Origin: Axinella damicornis
Taxonomy: Eukaryota; Porifera; Demospongiae; Axinellida; Axinellidae
NCBI GenBank assembly: GCA_963931865.1
Contig: OZ007515.1
Span: forward strand, 12,600,633 to 12,664,632
DNA: 64,000 nucleotides
Direction: 5' to 3'
The position numbers and the translations under genes were made by a program. The notes under the pieces were generated by a model. That model saw only the letters and a list, made by a program, of their open reading frames with translations. It was not told where the DNA came from and did not search any database. Shown in pieces: positions 60,484 to 64,000 of this stretch; the first letter of the stretch is position 1, and each line of letters opens with the position of its first letter.

Positions 60484-60740
60484 CTGGGAGTGGGGCACTG
60501 GGTCAATCAGTGATAGCAGAGGGGGTTGACCTGGGTTGACCTGGGAGTGGGGCACTGGGTCAATCAGTGATAGCAGAGGGGGCTGATCTGGGAGTGGGGC
60601 ACTGGGCCAATCAGTGATAGCAGAGGGGGTTGACCTGGGCTGATCTGGGAGTGGGGCACTGGGTCAATCAGTGATAGCAGAAGGGGCTGATCTGGGAGTG
60701 GGGCACTGGGCCAATCAGTGATAGCAGAGGGGGCTGATCT
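60484..60740. repeat. Tandem repeat with alternating 57/47-bp spacing
   Basis: CTGGGAGTGGGGCACTGGG starts at 60484, 60541, 60588, 60645 and 60692. Alternate units carry an extra 10 bp (GACCTGGGTT-type), making a 104-bp higher-order unit. Confidence 0.9.
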
Positions 60741-60769
60741 GGCTAGAAGTAGAGTGTGCCTCTGACATG

Positions 60770-62140
60770 TTACCCATTTACCGAGTACAGTATACAGAGT
60801 AGTATACAGAGTGGTATACAGACCTTTGAATGGCTAGTAAGCAAAGCTTATGCAGTAGCATACAGACTAGTATACGGAGTAGTATACAGAGTATGGATGA
60901 CCTACCTCCCCTTGCCTGCATTGTCTGTTAACAAGGCATAAATTAGCAACAGCCATAGCTTCGTTCCAGGTGCTGGAACAAAGCTGGAACAGCCAGATAC
61001 TTAACTAAAGCTACCTACGGTTGTGAAAAGAGGTGATTGATGGGGGGTGGGGCTGATGGCCTGCTGTTGGTTTTTCATAAAAGTGCATGGCCTGTCGTGA
61101 TTATCACATGATTGTGACCTGACTACCACCTGTTATGAAACACTTGTGATGGTCATCACCCGATGCAAGTCTCATTCCTGTACGCTGGTCTGGGATGGGG
61201 TCTGTGCATGTGGGTCTTATCTTGGCCAGCCAGAGATAGAGTAGTATTTGAACATGTCAACTTTGTGGCTGGAGTCCCTCCCTGTGAACACGCACCTGTT
61301 GTGCATCCACTTAGCTGTAGTTCCTGGGTGCTGTAGTTGTCAAAACTCAGTTGTTGGGTTGGGCAGTTGTATCCCTAGCTGGCAAAGCAAAAGATGACAG
61401 AGCCTGATGAAAGTGGCTGTGAATTAATGGGAGGCTGAGGGGCAGGCTGACGGACATGTTTAATGGTGGCTACAGATAATGCCATGGCTACCAGAGGTGA
61501 TCACTCTGTGCTGAGTTGTCGCCATGACAACCCTGAGGTGATCCCTCCGTTCACTGTATTGTAGTTACTGTTTCGCAGCTCACCCTGACCAGACAAACCA
61601 GGTGGTGTGGTGGTAGAAATCTGTGATACACCTGAGCATATGTGCACACATTAAAGTGACCAACGTATTTCTTCTAAAAATCTGGCAATTGACATACTAA
61701 TTTTAAGCTGTGAGCGAGTGCCGATGCCCTGGAACTCCCAGGCAGTGGACATGCCACGTTGACCGGCCCAGGCGATGGACGTGCCACGTTGACCGGCTCA
61801 TCTGAACTACTTTACACCGCTCTGCCATAAATCAAGGCTTGACCCTTGACTATGCGACCCACTTCAGTGAACTAGGGCTCTAATGTCTATGCCAATAGAA
61901 TCGTACCTTATAGGAATAAATTATCAGCTTCTGCAAGAGCAATCATGTACCGTATTTCTGATGAAAATTTGGCAGGTTTTTATTTGTAAGACTTGCCGAA
62001 ATAATAGCAAGTAAAAAATGAAATAGCTAAATTTGTGCAGGAAGCAAAAGTGCCAAATAATTAGTCCTGGTCCAAACTGCCGTACGCGGCTACCATGTTT
62101 ATCAAACAGTGTGGGAGCCGCACCTTGGAGACTGATTCAT
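60770..62140. other. No gene recognised
   Basis: Short GTATACAGAGTA repeats at 60786-60893, otherwise unique sequence without a supportable exon. Confidence 0.45.
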
Positions 62141-62142
62141 TG

Positions 62143-62349
62143 CTCTGCTTGAGAGCACCAACGAGCACGACAGGCACGTGATGTCTGTCTGTCCTGCAAC
62201 GAGCACAACAGGCACGTGATGTCTGTCTGTCCTGCAACGAGCACGACAGGCACGTGATGTCTGTCTGTCCTGCAACGAGCATGACAGGCACGTGATGTCT
62301 GTCTGTCCTGCAACGAGTACGACAGGCACGTGATGTCTGTCTGTCCTGA
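62143..62349. repeat. 38-bp minisatellite, five copies
   Basis: Unit CAACGAGCACGACAGGCACG...TGATGTCTGTCTGTCCTG in five near-perfect copies, the first and last partial. Since 38 is not divisible by three, the reading frames through it rotate, so it is not coding. Confidence 0.9.
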
Positions 62350-63805
62350 TGGTGAACCGGTTGGTCATCATTGTGTTCTGCCGTAATCTGGGTGCAATGT
62401 TCCCTACACTGCAGGCAAAATTGTACGTGGAGCGTCACGGGGCCACAGTTACCAAATTGCCAGACGCAATGCCACTTTAGTTGGTTGTATCTCCCCTCAA
62501 GCAAAAAAGTACTCGGAGTGGCAATTTGGTACTTGCAGTGATTCTAGCCTTTTATGCCGTCAAAACCGCCTCCCTATCCCCCTCTAGGCCCTCTCGCTAC
62601 CTCAAATTCAGCTCTGCGCACGGGCGCTGCACCACAGGCGTCCTCTTCGGGTGGACGTGGGCGCCCGCAGCCCACTCGCTGCCTGTACCTTCAAGTGATT
62701 CAACCCAGCCAAGTGTTTTCTGACGTGATATACGCTCAGTGATGAGAGATCTGCCCCACAACTGCAGAGCTTCTTCCACGGCCTCGGCGCTCGTCAACCT
62801 TCATTGCACGTGTCCATTACTCGTGCACCTCCGTATATCTTGGACCGTATACCTCCGTATACTACGCACATGTCATTATGACGTCGTGGTTGGTTGTTGG
62901 TTCGCAGGTCAAGGCAAAAAGGGGGATTGCGTCGGCAAAAAAGTGAACGGTGGCCCGTGTGGAGCGTAGTGCTAATGTAACAAGTGAGGGTAGAAAATTT
63001 CTTGTTCCAAGGCTTTTGCTTCTCTTAGTGCTGTACAGCTAGATTCAGTCATGTCTGGAGGAAGCAAGGATGACGCATTAGGACACCTGCAGACCCCACT
63101 CACACTAGTGGGCGGCGGTTGTTGACTCCCAATCACTCTGAGCTCCTCCCTCCTTGGCGGTGTAGTGGCTGTGTTTGAAGGCTAGCAAGATGTAGCTGCT
63201 TGCAGCATCACAGGGTGATCACTAGGAGCCAAGGTGGTTGGCGAGCACTTCATTCTCGAATCCCTCATTTTCTTCCGGCAATTAAACATCCCCCAAAGAA
63301 ACCCAGCACATGACAGAGCTTACTCTAGCACTAACAAATTGTGGGGTTGAAAACACTTTAACTGAATCACCTAATTGCCTGATCAGTGGGTGTAAGGGTT
63401 CAGTAGTTTGGAGGCACACAGGAAGCAAGCTGAATGGCCTCTGCACTGTGCGTGTGTGTAGGTTCCAGGATATGGACTTCTCATCAGCTGATAAAATGTC
63501 TCAAAATAATTATATTCATTTGTTGAACAGCTCATCCAGTTTGGAAATAATGGAGCAGTATCTTGTCTAATTGTGTACACTGGAGTACAATCAGCAGCTG
63601 TTTACTCTGAATTACTAGCTGCATTCACTCTAGGCAGCAGCCTTTCCTAGCTGCCTCCACTCTAGAGAACTGCCGTCACTCTAGGCAGCTGCCCACCGGT
63701 ATGGATGGCAGTGAGAGTGACGGCTGCATGGCTGAAGAAAATTGTCCACAATGAACTGTCAAATGTCAGATCCTAATGTATATAGGTGATTTCTATTCTC
63801 TCTCT
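62350..63805. other. Unresolved region with weak exon candidates
   Basis: A possible plus exon after TTCGCAG at 62908 reads GQGKKGDCVGKKVNGGPCGA then stop (62969). A minus candidate at about 62795-62690 reads AEAVEEALQLWGRSLITER before GGTACAG. Neither could be joined to other exons. Confidence 0.25.
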
Positions 63806-64000
63806 CTCTCCCTCACACACGTTACTACCCTTGCACCCACCCACACCCACTCACCTCACTCACCCACACTCAACCTCCTCCACCCACTCACCTCACCCAC
63901 CCACACTCACCCTCCTCCACCCACTTACCTCACCCACCCACACTCACCCACCCACACTCAACCTCCACTCACCTCACCCACCCACGCTCACCCACCCACA
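63806..64000. repeat. CCCACACTCACC-type simple repeat running off the window
   Basis: Degenerate CACCCACCCACACTCACCTC units continue to the window edge. Confidence 0.9.

Noticed and set aside
62061..62504. 147-codon minus frame with DRQTSRAC repeats
   Set aside because: Created by the 38-bp minisatellite; frame rotation between units shows it is not under coding constraint.
63310..63570. 86-codon plus frame starting MTELTLALTNCG
   Set aside because: No domain, signal peptide or splice context; length is within chance expectation for the base composition.

Overview
The window is animal nuclear DNA. Genes carry GT-AG introns, proteins are metazoan, and the gaps hold minisatellites, G/C homopolymers and small palindromic elements. 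A tandem pair of kinase genes, one of them complete with a coiled coil and kelch repeats, together with compact intron-rich genes, suggests a demosponge. That assignment is inference from gene style; no species is claimed. All multi-exon models below were built by hand from splice signals and reading phase, and every complete model gives an integer codon count.

Layout: 1-5.2 kb holds two tandem kinase genes on the minus strand (the first is cut by the window edge), separated by a 42-bp minisatellite. 5.5-7.0 kb (minus) is a small five-exon gene, possibly axonemal, head to head with a small secreted protein gene (7.2-10.1 kb, plus). 10.6-14.1 kb (plus) is a membrane-anchored, disordered, charged protein. 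14.6-20.5 kb (minus) is an XK-related membrane protein with a very long proline-rich tail. 22.3-29.9 kb is a complete 7,571-bp DNA transposon with a perfect 6-bp target duplication. It has long subterminal repeat arrays, an intact integrase-type DDE transposase (plus) and an intact eight-exon HECT ubiquitin ligase gene (minus). 30.0-37.5 kb holds two tandem, intact palmitoyl-protein thioesterase 1 genes (minus). 37.7-41.0 kb is mitochondrial L-threonine 3-dehydrogenase (plus). 42.1-48.3 kb (minus) is an MDC1-like DNA-damage mediator with FHA and tandem BRCT domains. 48.6-52.5 kb (minus) is UBE2W, whose first intron hosts an intronless secreted 22-cysteine protein gene (plus). 52.6-55.5 kb (plus) is FKBP12. 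56.7-59.8 kb and beyond (plus) is POLR3F, the RNA polymerase III subunit RPC6; its last exon was not found. The remaining 4 kb is mostly repeats.

Three close head-to-head pairs (gaps of 164, 197 and 175 bp) look like shared promoters. Most other genes are conserved housekeeping genes with no evident common pathway. The most unusual unit is the transposon. It pairs an IS3EU-type integrase transposase with a HECT E3 ligase carried between the same terminal repeats, and both reading frames are open, which suggests recent activity. Second in interest is the MDC1-like protein, whose long disordered middle carries about seven T(Q/V)-x-Y motifs resembling the TQXF phosphodegenerate cluster of vertebrate MDC1.
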